A DNA stretch of 64,000 nt. It comes from Arenibacter amylolyticus (lineage in GTDB: Bacteria; Bacteroidota; Bacteroidia; Flavobacteriales; Flavobacteriaceae). Below the pieces are notes generated by a model that searched no databases, was not told where the DNA came from, and saw only the letters and a program-made list of their open reading frames with translations. Numbering within the stretch: the stretch's first letter is position 1; every line of letters starts with the position of its first letter. Below are positions 26,255 through 34,170 of this stretch, piece by piece. Made by a program: the position numbers and the translations under genes. The stretch covers positions 1 through 64,000 of the forward strand of contig NZ_MTAZ01000045.1 of assembly GCF_002150785.1 (NCBI RefSeq), read 5' to 3'.

Positions 26255-27256
26255 GATACTGGCCTCCCATCCCAATTCGTTTTCACTGTTTACTCCCTTG
26301 GCCCAGCAGTCCAAATTATAAAAGGTAGTTTCGGCAATATTACTCAGTGCCTCCCTAGTTATAAAGCCCTGATGTGGGGTAAGCAATACATTGGAAAAGG
26401 AAAGCAGTTTTTTAAGTTGTTCATCCTTAATTCCGGTTTTGGAATTGTCCCTATAGAAAGTGCCTTTTTCCTTTTCGTACACATCGGCACCGTAGGCTCC
26501 AATTAAGTGATTTTCTAAGGCGTGTATCAATGCATTGGTCTTTACTACTGCGCCTCGAGCGGTATTGAGTAACACCACCCCGTTTTTCATGATGTTTAAG
26601 GCAGCTTCATCAATTAGATAGTGGGTCTCTTGGGTAAGTGGTACATGTAAACTGATGATATCCGAATTGGAATATAGCTCCTCTAAACCCACATAGCGTA
26701 CGCCGTAGGTAGCAACTAGGTTAGAATTAGGACTTAGATCGTTGGCTAAAATATGACAGCCAAATCCGTTCATAATCTTTACCATAATACTCCCAATATT
26801 CCCCGTACCAATAATTCCCATCGTTTTACCATGAAGATCAAAGCCCATTAAATCCTGTTGAGCAAAATTGTAGATTTTGGTCCTGGAATTTGCCAAAAAA
26901 ATTTTTCTATTCAATGCCAAAAGCAAGGTAGTAGCATGTTCTGCAATGGCGTAGGGAGAATAGCTTGGAACATTGGCCACTTTAAACCCTAAGCGTTTTG
27001 CGGTGTGGATTTGGATGTTGTTATGCCCAGTAGAACGGAGGGTAATATGGCGCACACCTAAATCCCACAATTTCTCCAATACAACAAGGGAAGGGCTATC
27101 CCCAGAAAATATAGAGATTGTTTTATAACCAACAGCTTTAATGGCGGTGTTTATATCCAAAGCTTCCCTACAATAGAATACCTTATAGGTACCCTTGTTG
27201 GCAGCTTCCAAAAATGGAATCTCAAATTCTTTAGCACTATATACCAGTAATTTCAT
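26249..27256 (-). CDS. D-2-hydroxyacid dehydrogenase (D-lactate dehydrogenase type)
   Basis: A 335-residue NAD-dependent enzyme of normal length. The Rossmann motif GTGNIG is at about 155-160. The catalytic triad is seen as Arg in NTARGAVV, Glu in YEKEKGTFY and His in LTPHQGF. The sequence starting KLLVYSAKEFEIPFLEAAN and the FYRD segment resemble fermentative D-lactate dehydrogenase (LdhA). Its location downstream of universal stress and MscS genes on the same strand suggests induction together with them. Confidence 0.9.
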   Translation of the reverse strand: MKLLVYSAKEFEIPFLEAANKGTYKVFYCREALDINTAIKAVGYKTISIFSGDSPSLVVLEKLWDLGVRHITLRSTGHNNIQIHTAKRLGFKVANVPSYSPYAIAEHATTLLLALNRKIFLANSRTKIYNFAQQDLMGFDLHGKTMGIIGTGNIGSIMVKIMNGFGCHILANDLSPNSNLVATYGVRYVGLEELYSNSDIISLHVPLTQETHYLIDEAALNIMKNGVVLLNTARGAVVKTNALIHALENHLIGAYGADVYEKEKGTFYRDNSKTGIKDEQLKKLLSFSNVLLTPHQGFITREALSNIAETTFYNLDCWAKGVNSENELGWEASIL

Positions 27257-27294
27257 GCTGTTACTTCTTGATATTTTATATTAGGTTTATCAAA

Positions 27295-28194
27295 CTATTT
27301 TTTCAGATTCACTTCCAATTCGGGTATTTTCAGCAATTGTAAGGTGGTCGATGCTAGGTTGACCTTGCCGTCTGTGGCCGAAACGGCTTGTGATATTTGG
27401 TGAAATAGTTTGTTTTTTGTGACTCTCCTCAATTTATAATCGGTAATGTACCTTAGGTTTAATGCAATCCAATTATCGGTTATGCGTAATGCCAAGGTGG
27501 GTTCTAGGGTAGCGTTTTCAATATAATAGTGGGCTACCATTTCCTCCCATTTGGCCATTGAGCTTGCTGTATATTCCGAAAGCAAACTGGTTGCAGTATC
27601 TAACATTATTTTTTTCGCCAATTCCACATCGGAATCAAAGGTTATTAGTATATCCAGTTCATCCCAAATAAAGGGGAAATCCATGGAGTAGTTCTTTATG
27701 GGGCCTTTAAAAACAAAAGCATTGCTTATTTTTATAATTCTACCAGAATAATTATCACTACTTACCCATTCGCCCATTTCCATTAGGGTGGTATAAATAC
27801 TATCTATGTCAATAACATCGCCTTTAATCCCATTGATTTCTATACGATCCCCGGGTTTATAGACACGCACAAAAAAGATATAAAAAGAACCTGCTATACT
27901 CAGTATAAGCTCCTGCAAGGTAAAGGTGATTCCCGCGGTAAAAAGACCAATAATAACAGTGTAATTCTCTATGTTATCTACCGTAAAGGATATCAATACC
28001 AAGATGCCGATTAGTAGATATCCAATTACCTCCACTCCTTTTTGGGCTTTGTACCGTATGGATAGGTCGCTTATTCGCTTTTTTAAAAGTTTCCTTAAAA
28101 AACCTATTACCAGCACAATGAAGAGTACCCATAGGAGTAGCTTAGTGACTCTAACCACAATGGGATTATCAAAAAAGTCGAGGAGTTCTATCAT
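27295..28194 (-). CDS. MscS-family mechanosensitive channel
   Basis: A 299-residue inner-membrane channel. Three hydrophobic segments lie near 12-35, 52-72 and 78-110, the last being the pore helix. It is followed by the MscS signature VRVYKPGDRIEINGIKGDVIDID. A cytosolic alpha/beta region follows. It opens under membrane tension and releases solutes. It sits 59 nt after the eRF1-like gene and 38 nt before the D-2-hydroxyacid dehydrogenase gene, all on one strand. Confidence 0.9.
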   Translation of the reverse strand: MIELLDFFDNPIVVRVTKLLLWVLFIVLVIGFLRKLLKKRISDLSIRYKAQKGVEVIGYLLIGILVLISFTVDNIENYTVIIGLFTAGITFTLQELILSIAGSFYIFFVRVYKPGDRIEINGIKGDVIDIDSIYTTLMEMGEWVSSDNYSGRIIKISNAFVFKGPIKNYSMDFPFIWDELDILITFDSDVELAKKIMLDTATSLLSEYTASSMAKWEEMVAHYYIENATLEPTLALRITDNWIALNLRYITDYKLRRVTKNKLFHQISQAVSATDGKVNLASTTLQLLKIPELEVNLKK

Positions 28195-28253
28195 ATAGCA
28201 TTCATATATTACTACCTAAAAACAGAATAGGTTAGGCGCTATTTTTTTATCGA

Positions 28254-28667
28254 CTATTTTCCGTTTTTAAAATAATCCCGTACCAAGGCTTTTACCTGAT
28301 TTTCGGTCATACTATCCGACTTAATTACTCCCTTTAGTTTACTGGCCAACGCCTTGTAATTCTCTGTCAATTCCTTCTTAAACTTTTCATTCGTATCGGC
28401 AGGGCCGAAAAGAGCAATCGCATCGGCATCCGCTATGGCATGGGCCAGGTTGCTGAAATACGCTTTTAATTGATGCTTTTCGCGCTCTAGAAATTTACTG
28501 TCTTGTATTACATCTTGTGGCCCCCATTTTGCCGACCTTGTACCAGATCCGCCATGCGGTCTATAAAACTCTAAATCCGACATGATAGTTTCAAATCCTT
28601 CTTCATTTCCCGAAAGCCTCACAATGTGAGCTTTTTCTTTGTCCATCCAAATCCCAAAATTTTTCAT
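28254..28667 (-). CDS. Small eRF1-like (baeRF-type) protein, tentative
   Basis: A 137-residue soluble protein. It begins MKNFGIWMDKEKAHIVRLSG, a strand-turn-strand start typical of the bacterial/archaeal eRF1-like fold, and contains ALFGPADTNEKFKKEL, resembling the phosphate- or ribosome-contacting loop of that group. Some relatives are discussed as ribosome-associated stress factors. It lies 12 nt after the first USP gene in the same direction, so co-transcription is likely. The fold call is moderate and the function is inferred. Confidence 0.6.
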   Translation of the reverse strand: MKNFGIWMDKEKAHIVRLSGNEEGFETIMSDLEFYRPHGGSGTRSAKWGPQDVIQDSKFLEREKHQLKAYFSNLAHAIADADAIALFGPADTNEKFKKELTENYKALASKLKGVIKSDSMTENQVKALVRDYFKNGK

Positions 28668-28679
28668 AGTATTTATTTT

Positions 28680-29519
28680 TTAGTGTAAAGCCAAAATCGG
28701 AACCGTAGCGTTATATCCTATTTCCTTTACCAAGGGCCTAGAAAATATGCTGCCAAAGAAAAAATGTTTCCGATTTATAAAAGCGATCATATCGCTATTT
28801 CTCCTATTCGCGAAGGATGTAATCCCGTGGGCCACATCTTTCTCGGGTAGTGTATGAAAACTGTGATCTACAGTCTCCAGAATCTCCTGTAATAAGTCTT
28901 TGTTGTTTATCTGCAAGTCTGTTAGTTCTTCCTTCTTGCTAATGTAGATAACCCGAATATACGCTTGGTGTATTTGGGCAATTTCTATGAGATAATTCAA
29001 TTCCTTTCTCTTGTAGCTGGTTTTAAAGTCGGATGGAAAAACTATTTCCTTAGGCGGCTTAAAACTGACATTTTCGGGGATGGCCAATACGGGGCACTCC
29101 GTAATTACCTCCATGGTATTTACCGTATTGCTTCCAAATATGACCCCTTTGATGCCCGAAGCACCTTGGGTGCCCATCACCACCAAATCGATATCCTTTT
29201 GGTCTATGGTCTGCTTTATAGCCTCCGATAGAAAATTATAGGAAGCTATGGTATGGTAGGTATGTTTAGGATTATCTCGATGCAAGGCAATTATCTCTAA
29301 CAGTTTTTGAAATTTTTCCTCCGATTTCGCCCTTGCCTCTTCGTACTCTCCGCTTCCTGGTTCTGGTACCAATAAATTACTGGTAGTGTAACTATCTAGC
29401 CTAAAAACATTTAAAAAATAGAAGGTACAGTTTAGTTTTTCATAAAGATCCAAGGCATATCTAACCGCGTTTAGGGCATTTTTGGAGAAATCCGTAGGTA
29501 TTAAAATTCTTTTGTCCAT
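28680..29519 (-). CDS. Universal stress protein, double UspA domain
   Basis: About 279 residues: two UspA domains in tandem. The first starts DKRILIPTDFSKNALNAVRYAL and has the ATP-binding motif GTQGASG..FGSNT (G-2x-G-9x-G-S). The second is degenerate and lacks it. The start at 29519 was chosen because the conserved first strand begins there; the open frame extends 22 codons upstream into promoter-like sequence. A Crp/Fnr-like dyad at 29580-29591 lies about 66 nt upstream of the start. Likely a nucleotide-binding stress regulator. Confidence 0.9.
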   Translation of the reverse strand: MDKRILIPTDFSKNALNAVRYALDLYEKLNCTFYFLNVFRLDSYTTSNLLVPEPGSGEYEEARAKSEEKFQKLLEIIALHRDNPKHTYHTIASYNFLSEAIKQTIDQKDIDLVVMGTQGASGIKGVIFGSNTVNTMEVITECPVLAIPENVSFKPPKEIVFPSDFKTSYKRKELNYLIEIAQIHQAYIRVIYISKKEELTDLQINNKDLLQEILETVDHSFHTLPEKDVAHGITSFANRRNSDMIAFINRKHFFFGSIFSRPLVKEIGYNATVPILALH

Positions 29520-29548
29520 AGGTTCCACTTCTTTTGGAGTTAATAGCG

Positions 29549-29591
29549 TAAATATAGCGTACAGGGGGGAGTAAAAATATGACAACCGTCA
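29549..29591 (-). promoter_or_regulatory. Crp/Fnr-type dyad and -7 element upstream of a USP gene
   Basis: TGAC-AACC-GTCA (29580-29591) is a perfect 4+4 dyad with 4-nt spacer. Reading the minus strand, exactly 23 nt follow before TATATTTA (29556-29549), one base from TAnnTTTG. The dyad centre would fall near -41.5 from a start site 5-6 nt past the element, the class II activator position. It overlaps the stop codon of the upstream USP gene. Confidence 0.5.
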
Positions 29592-30437
29592 GTCGGCAAG
29601 TGGAAGGATTAGCAAGGGGATCTTTGCATACATACTTATATCCTGCACAATAGGTTCGCGTACCATCAGCTCCAGAAATCGGTGCTTGTGGTGTACCATG
29701 GTCAAAATATCTATAGGTCTACGCTCAATAAAATAATTGATGACTAGGGCCTTATCTTCAAATTGGGGTATCCAATGAAAATTATAATCAATTTCTCTGA
29801 GGTAGCTTTGAAGTAATTTTCTATTGGCTTCCTGCACCTTGTTGAGTATATTGTCCTGTGGGATGTGCAATATTCGTAGGGATGCTTTTAAAAGTGCCGT
29901 TATCCATAGTAATGGGGCGATTGTTTTTTGGGAACAGCCTTTTTTAAAATCGGTTACTAAAGCAATTTCCTTAGGAGGTTTAAAATCCGCTTCCCTAGGA
30001 ATGGCCAATAAAGGACACTTTTTTAAAGCATTGGCCATTTTTATGGTATGGCCCCCAAAAAACAACTCTTTGGCCGCCGTTTCCCCTTTGCTCCCCATCA
30101 CCATTAGATCTATGTTGTACGCTTTAATGAGCTGTTTACTAATTTTGGGTAGAACCCCTCGCTTGGACAAAGACTTAAATTGATGCTGGGGGTTCTGGTC
30201 ATCCAACCCTATTTTATAGAGAGTTTGGGCCAATTTTTCTTCCGACTCCCTTTGGTTGGAACCCAAAGTTTTTTTACTCCCTATAAGGGGCAGAAGTCCT
30301 CCTTTTAATGGGGGGTACTGGTTATAGACATGGAGAATATAAAACGTACAGCCTTGGGAGGACAACAGCTGCGTGGCATAGAACAAGGCTGCGTATGCAT
30401 CGTTGGAAAAATCGGTAGCTATTAAGATATTCTTCAT
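29589..30437 (-). CDS. Universal stress protein, double UspA domain
   Basis: A 282-residue tandem-UspA protein beginning KNILIATDFSNDAYAALFYA. The nucleotide motif of the first domain is GSKGETA..FGGHT, with Gly-Gly where the other three paralogues have Gly-Ser or Gly-Thr, so binding may differ. The second domain has a degenerate HHKHRFLELM region. It starts 9 nt after the preceding USP gene, with no room for a separate promoter, so these two genes are probably translated from one message. Confidence 0.88.
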   Translation of the reverse strand: MKNILIATDFSNDAYAALFYATQLLSSQGCTFYILHVYNQYPPLKGGLLPLIGSKKTLGSNQRESEEKLAQTLYKIGLDDQNPQHQFKSLSKRGVLPKISKQLIKAYNIDLMVMGSKGETAAKELFFGGHTIKMANALKKCPLLAIPREADFKPPKEIALVTDFKKGCSQKTIAPLLWITALLKASLRILHIPQDNILNKVQEANRKLLQSYLREIDYNFHWIPQFEDKALVINYFIERRPIDILTMVHHKHRFLELMVREPIVQDISMYAKIPLLILPLAD

Positions 30438-30446
30438 GGGTCACTA

Positions 30447-31277
30447 TTAAAGAGGAGGGAACACCATAAAGGGAATAGTGATATGGAATCCTATTTTTTT
30501 GATCACCGGCTCCAAGAACATTCGCTCTATAAAACTGTGCTTGTTCTGCATCATAACAAGGAGGTTGGTGCGATTTTTACCCTGAAATTGGTTAATTGCC
30601 GTGATAATTTCACTGTCGGGAACTTCATGAAAAAGGGCAGTATCTTTCAATAACCCCTCTAGTTGCGCCTTATTTTTTTCCTGTAGGGGATTTAGCTCAT
30701 AGCTAGCCCGTACATGTAATACGTTTATTCTGGAGTTATACTTTTGGACAAGGGCAAGCAGGGGTTCCATTCGTTCCATATCATAGGAAATTTCATAATC
30801 GGTGGGAAACAGGATTTCTTTGGGTGCCTCGTATTCAAAGTTGGGTGGGACTGCAATTACGGGACACTTAGCCTGTTTTATTACGTGTACGGTATTAGTG
30901 CCTAACAGAATTTCTTGCAACCCTGTGGCTCCTTGGGTACCCATTACAATAAGGTCTATATTTTCGGCATCTATCATATCCGATATTTCACCCACTAGGG
31001 TATTAAATGCCGAATGGACAATAAAGTGGTGCTTGGGATTCTTGTTATCCAGTTTCATCTTTAATTCTTCCAGTTGCGACATGCTACTTTCCTGTAATAC
31101 ATCACCCAGGCCTATTTGTCCTGGACTTCCCAACAAGTATTCGGTTTGGTATACTGCTGGGGTATAGGTGTGTAATAGAAAAAATGTACACTCCGCTTCC
31201 TTATAAAGCTTAAGGGCATATTGAATTGCTTGAAATGAATTATCTGAAAAGTCCGTGGGTAATAGAATACGTACCAT
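30447..31277 (-). CDS. Universal stress protein, double UspA domain
   Basis: A 276-residue tandem-UspA protein starting VRILLPTDFSDNSFQAIQYAL. The first domain has the ATP-binding motif GTQGATG..LGTNT. The second domain lacks it. The start at 31277 was chosen because it precedes the conserved first strand; the longer open frame adds 17 residues from the leader region. A TGAT-N4-ATCA dyad lies at 31333-31344 upstream. Forms a coupled pair with the downstream USP gene. Confidence 0.9.
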   Translation of the reverse strand: MVRILLPTDFSDNSFQAIQYALKLYKEAECTFFLLHTYTPAVYQTEYLLGSPGQIGLGDVLQESSMSQLEELKMKLDNKNPKHHFIVHSAFNTLVGEISDMIDAENIDLIVMGTQGATGLQEILLGTNTVHVIKQAKCPVIAVPPNFEYEAPKEILFPTDYEISYDMERMEPLLALVQKYNSRINVLHVRASYELNPLQEKNKAQLEGLLKDTALFHEVPDSEIITAINQFQGKNRTNLLVMMQNKHSFIERMFLEPVIKKIGFHITIPFMVFPPL

Positions 31278-31301
31278 AGCCTTGTGTTTTTTATTAATTA
31301 T

Positions 31302-31344
31302 TAAAACTAACCGAAAAGTTAGCAGCACACCATGATAACAATCA
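31302..31344 (-). promoter_or_regulatory. Crp/Fnr-type dyad and -7 element upstream of a USP gene
   Basis: TGAT-AACA-ATCA (31333-31344) has the half-sites and 4-nt spacer of an FNR box (TTGAT-N4-ATCAA without the outer T/A pair). On the minus strand 23 nt separate it from TAGTTTTA (31309-31302), one base from TAnnTTTG. The geometry is identical to the site at 29549-29591. Confidence 0.5.
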
Positions 31345-31419
31345 CCTTAGTCCGGATTATAAACACTACCTACCATTGTTACTTTTTACTTGTTATGGAT
31401 TGTAAAACATCCCGTACCG

Positions 31420-32271
31420 TTAGACTTGTATGGACAGAAGAGGGATTTTGGTATTAAAGCTTACCTCCTCTACGGTAGTGTCCATAAATAGTTTATGAAA
31501 GGGCCCATATTCCTTGGAGATCATGACGATGAGGTCTGCCGAAATTTCATCGGTATAGGACTGAATGCCATCCTCCACTTTTTTTGATATAACTCTATGA
31601 AATTTAACCGGTTTATTTAGAGTTTCAGAGATGCGTTTAACCCATTGGCGTTGCAGGGCCTCCACTTCCTTAAAAAGAGGAATATCTGATTTAGTGACGT
31701 ATAGTAAGTGAATTTGGGTGGGTTGTAAACCAACCAGGTTATCCATCTTTTTTAGGAGGGTGTCATTTATGGGCAACTCAAAATCCACAGGAAAGACCAG
31801 CTGCTTAAAACCTTTGTATCGGGCTTTATGGGGTACCACCAAAACATCACATCCTACCTTGGTAATGACATCGCCAGCATGCGAGCCCGTAAAAAACTCC
31901 TTAAGGGCCGTTGCTCCTTTAGTACCCATAATTATAAGATCTACGTTCTTATCATGAATAAGTTTTTGAATGGCCTTAACAAAGAACCCTTCCTCACAAA
32001 TAAGGCTACACAAATGCTGAGTGCCTTTTGAGGAGGTGGAGTAAACAAGCTTCTTAAGGTCCTCTAATTTCTCCTGAATACCCTTAGGAGCTCTTTCTAC
32101 CAAAATGTTGGTCCCAAAATTATAGATGGGCCTTTCCTTATAGTCCGTGCCATCCAAATTAATATAGCTGATAATAAAATGACAAGGGGTATGCCTAAAT
32201 AGGTCTAGCGCATACAAGAGTGCGTTTTTTGAGTTTTTGGAAAAATCTGTAGGTATTAAGATGGTGTTCAT
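31420..32271 (-). CDS. Universal stress protein, double UspA domain
   Basis: A 283-residue tandem-UspA protein starting NTILIPTDFSKNSKNALLYAL, with ATP motif GTKGATA..TGSHA in the first domain. The open frame extends 72 codons further upstream, but that extension crosses the promoter dyad and is not USP-like, so 32271 is the start. It is the first of four USP genes reading leftward. A TGAC-N4-GTCA dyad sits 115-127 nt upstream, leaving a leader of about 75 nt. Confidence 0.9.
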   Translation of the reverse strand: MNTILIPTDFSKNSKNALLYALDLFRHTPCHFIISYINLDGTDYKERPIYNFGTNILVERAPKGIQEKLEDLKKLVYSTSSKGTQHLCSLICEEGFFVKAIQKLIHDKNVDLIIMGTKGATALKEFFTGSHAGDVITKVGCDVLVVPHKARYKGFKQLVFPVDFELPINDTLLKKMDNLVGLQPTQIHLLYVTKSDIPLFKEVEALQRQWVKRISETLNKPVKFHRVISKKVEDGIQSYTDEISADLIVMISKEYGPFHKLFMDTTVEEVSFNTKIPLLSIQV

Positions 32272-32356
32272 TGGTCTTTCATTTAGTGCTTTTGCATAAA
32301 AATAGTCCACCTTACTTCCAATTGCTATGATTTTGGTCAGGGATAAACTGTATTTG

Positions 32357-32400
32357 TAAGGATATAAAGGAAGTAGGGTGGGGATATGACGGGCGTCATA
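32357..32400 (-). promoter_or_regulatory. Crp/Fnr-type dyad and -7-like element at the head of the USP cluster
   Basis: TATGACG (32385-32391) and CGTCATA (32394-32400) form 7-bp arms; the core is TGAC-GGGC-GTCA. On the minus strand 22 nt separate the core from TATCCTTA (32364-32357), two bases from TAnnTTTG. This is the most extended of the three dyads and stands at the head of the cluster. Confidence 0.5.
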
Positions 32401-32408
32401 ACTATTTA

Positions 32409-32651
32409 TAAATAAGGGTGAATACCATTCTTCCCGGTCCCGTAAACAATGAAATGATGCGACGTATAGAAAAATCCATATCTCCAAATAGTCCGCTTGA
32501 TGTACAAAAGGGATTCCAGTCTACAGTTCCCTTAGATAGGTATGCAGAATCGAAAGAAATTGCTGAAATGGCCCTTTTTCTTGGCTCAGATCAGAGTAGC
32601 TATATAACGGGATGCACCCTTGTAGTAGATGGAGGAATGATGATCGCTTAA
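32409..32651 (+). pseudogene. 3' remnant of a short-chain dehydrogenase gene
   Basis: The frame encodes only the last ~78 residues of an SDR: the NTILPGPVNNEMMRRIE loop after the catalytic site, LDRYAESKEIAEMALFLGSDQSSYITG and the terminal LVVDGGMM. The Rossmann motif and the Tyr-Lys pair are absent, and a stop codon (TAA at 32409-32411) closes the frame just upstream. It is not a copy of the intact SDR at 23217, whose matching region differs. The 5' part was lost where the USP promoter region now lies, so it is probably non-functional. Confidence 0.8.
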
Positions 32652-33087
32652 ATTGAATGGCAATTTTGATTAATTGTTGATCCTAAATGGATAATGGGGC
32701 TGTTGTAACGATATGCTGTCACCTAAAGATTTTAGTCTGTTTGCTTGTATCGGATGATTAACAACAGTGGGGCTTGGTAGTACACCAGAAGCTTAAACCT
32801 TATTCAATGTGAAGAGGTTATTTATAAAGTAGTGGTCTTATAAGCTACTTTATGAGTAGCCTTTTTAGTAGGCATACTACTCAAGCCCGGGCAAATAATA
32901 GCGATGGTGTTCACAACTCGTTAGAAGGCTATTTATTCAGAAAACAATATTTCAACATTTAAGATCGGTTGATCTTGGCCATTAAGAGGAATGAGCAATA
33001 AGCTTTCAAATTAGTTGGACTAATGACTTTGCTCATGTTCTTAAAGCTCAAATTAATGTTATTTTGAATGAAGATAATTATTCTATT
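32652..33087. other. Intergenic stretch with stacked inverted repeats
   Basis: No coding frame is convincing here. It contains an inverted repeat ATAAAGTAG (32824-32832) with CTACTTTAT (32845-32853), immediately followed by an interrupted hairpin between GAGTAG (32854-32859) and CTACTC (32877-32882) with inner GCCT/AGGC pairing. A separate dyad AAGATC-GGTT-GATCTT lies at 32961-32976. The last is about 112 nt upstream of the exporter operon and could be its operator. The first two could be RNA structure, for example a terminator region or small RNA. Confidence 0.45.
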
Positions 33088-34170
33088 ATGCGTTATTTGA
33101 TACTCTTGGTAACCGTTTTGTTCTTAACCTCATGCGAAGGGCCACAAGAGCGGGTTTTTCCGAAAATATCGTCGTTGACAGAATCTGTTTATGCTTCTGC
33201 CACTATACAACCAGATAGTTTGTATAGGGTATATGCGGCAGTGGGTGGTATATTGGATCAAAACTTGGTAGAGGAGGGCGACTTAGTACAACCGGGTACC
33301 CCCCTGATGCAGATAATTAATAAAACCCCAAAACTCAATACCGAAAATGCAAAGCTTGCCCTGCAATTAGCAGAGGAGAATTATAATGGTAGTGCAGCCT
33401 TGTTAAAGGATTTGGAAGAACAAATACAGGCGGCAAGCCTGAATTTTAGAAATGATTCCATCAATTTTTTTCGTCAAAAACGGTTGTGGGATCAACAGAT
33501 AGGGTCCAAAACGGAACTAGATAACCGCCAATTGGCCTATGAACTTTCCCTAAACAACCGCAACATTTTAAAAAGTAGGTACGCCCGCACCAAAAACGAG
33601 CTAAAAACCCAATTGCAGCAGGCTAGCAACAACTATGAGGCAGCAAGGATAAATAGCAAGGACTTTACCGTTAGTAGTAAGATTAACGGAAAGGTGTACG
33701 CACTTTTTAAGGAACCTGGAGAAGTGGTAAGCATTTTGGAGCCCCTAGCAGTGGTAGGTAGTGCTTCCGTCTTTGTAATTGAAATGCTGGTAGATGAGAT
33801 GGATATTGTTAAGCTGACTCTAGGTCAAAAAGCCTTAATAAGCTTGGATGCCTATCCCTCACAGGTATTCACGGCAACGGTAACGAAAATATATCCAAGA
33901 AAGGACGAACGATCGCAAACCTTTACGGTCGAGGCCACTTTTAATGATCCGCCCAAAACCTTGTACCCTGGATTGGCAGGGGAGGGGAACATAATTATTG
34001 CGGAGAAGGAAAATGCCTTAACCATCCCCAAAACTTATCTTACCGATGGGAATAAAGTACATACTCCAGATGGGGTGTTGGAGGTTACTCTGGGATTGCA
34101 AAATCTGGAACGCGTAGAAATATTGGCCGGAATTAATGAAGAAACCGAGTTATTAAAGCCCAAACAATGA
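33088..34170 (+). CDS. Efflux periplasmic adaptor lipoprotein (HlyD/MacA type)
   Basis: About 360 residues. A lipoprotein signal (LFLTSC) begins at the ATG chosen here; the open frame starts eight codons earlier at a TTG. The domain order is that of a membrane fusion protein: first half of a biotinyl-lipoyl domain (GGILDQNLVEEGDLVQPGTPLMQI), a helical hairpin of about 100 residues, the second lipoyl half (SKINGKVYALFKEPGEVV), then beta-barrel domains. It links the inner-membrane permease to an outer-membrane channel. It overlaps the permease gene by 4 nt. Confidence 0.9.
   Translation: MRYLILLVTVLFLTSCEGPQERVFPKISSLTESVYASATIQPDSLYRVYAAVGGILDQNLVEEGDLVQPGTPLMQIINKTPKLNTENAKLALQLAEENYNGSAALLKDLEEQIQAASLNFRNDSINFFRQKRLWDQQIGSKTELDNRQLAYELSLNNRNILKSRYARTKNELKTQLQQASNNYEAARINSKDFTVSSKINGKVYALFKEPGEVVSILEPLAVVGSASVFVIEMLVDEMDIVKLTLGQKALISLDAYPSQVFTATVTKIYPRKDERSQTFTVEATFNDPPKTLYPGLAGEGNIIIAEKENALTIPKTYLTDGNKVHTPDGVLEVTLGLQNLERVEILAGINEETELLKPKQ

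Noticed and set aside
32272-32487. 72-codon upstream extension of the first USP gene
   Set aside because: The extension crosses the promoter dyad and has no USP-like sequence; the conserved first strand begins at 32271.
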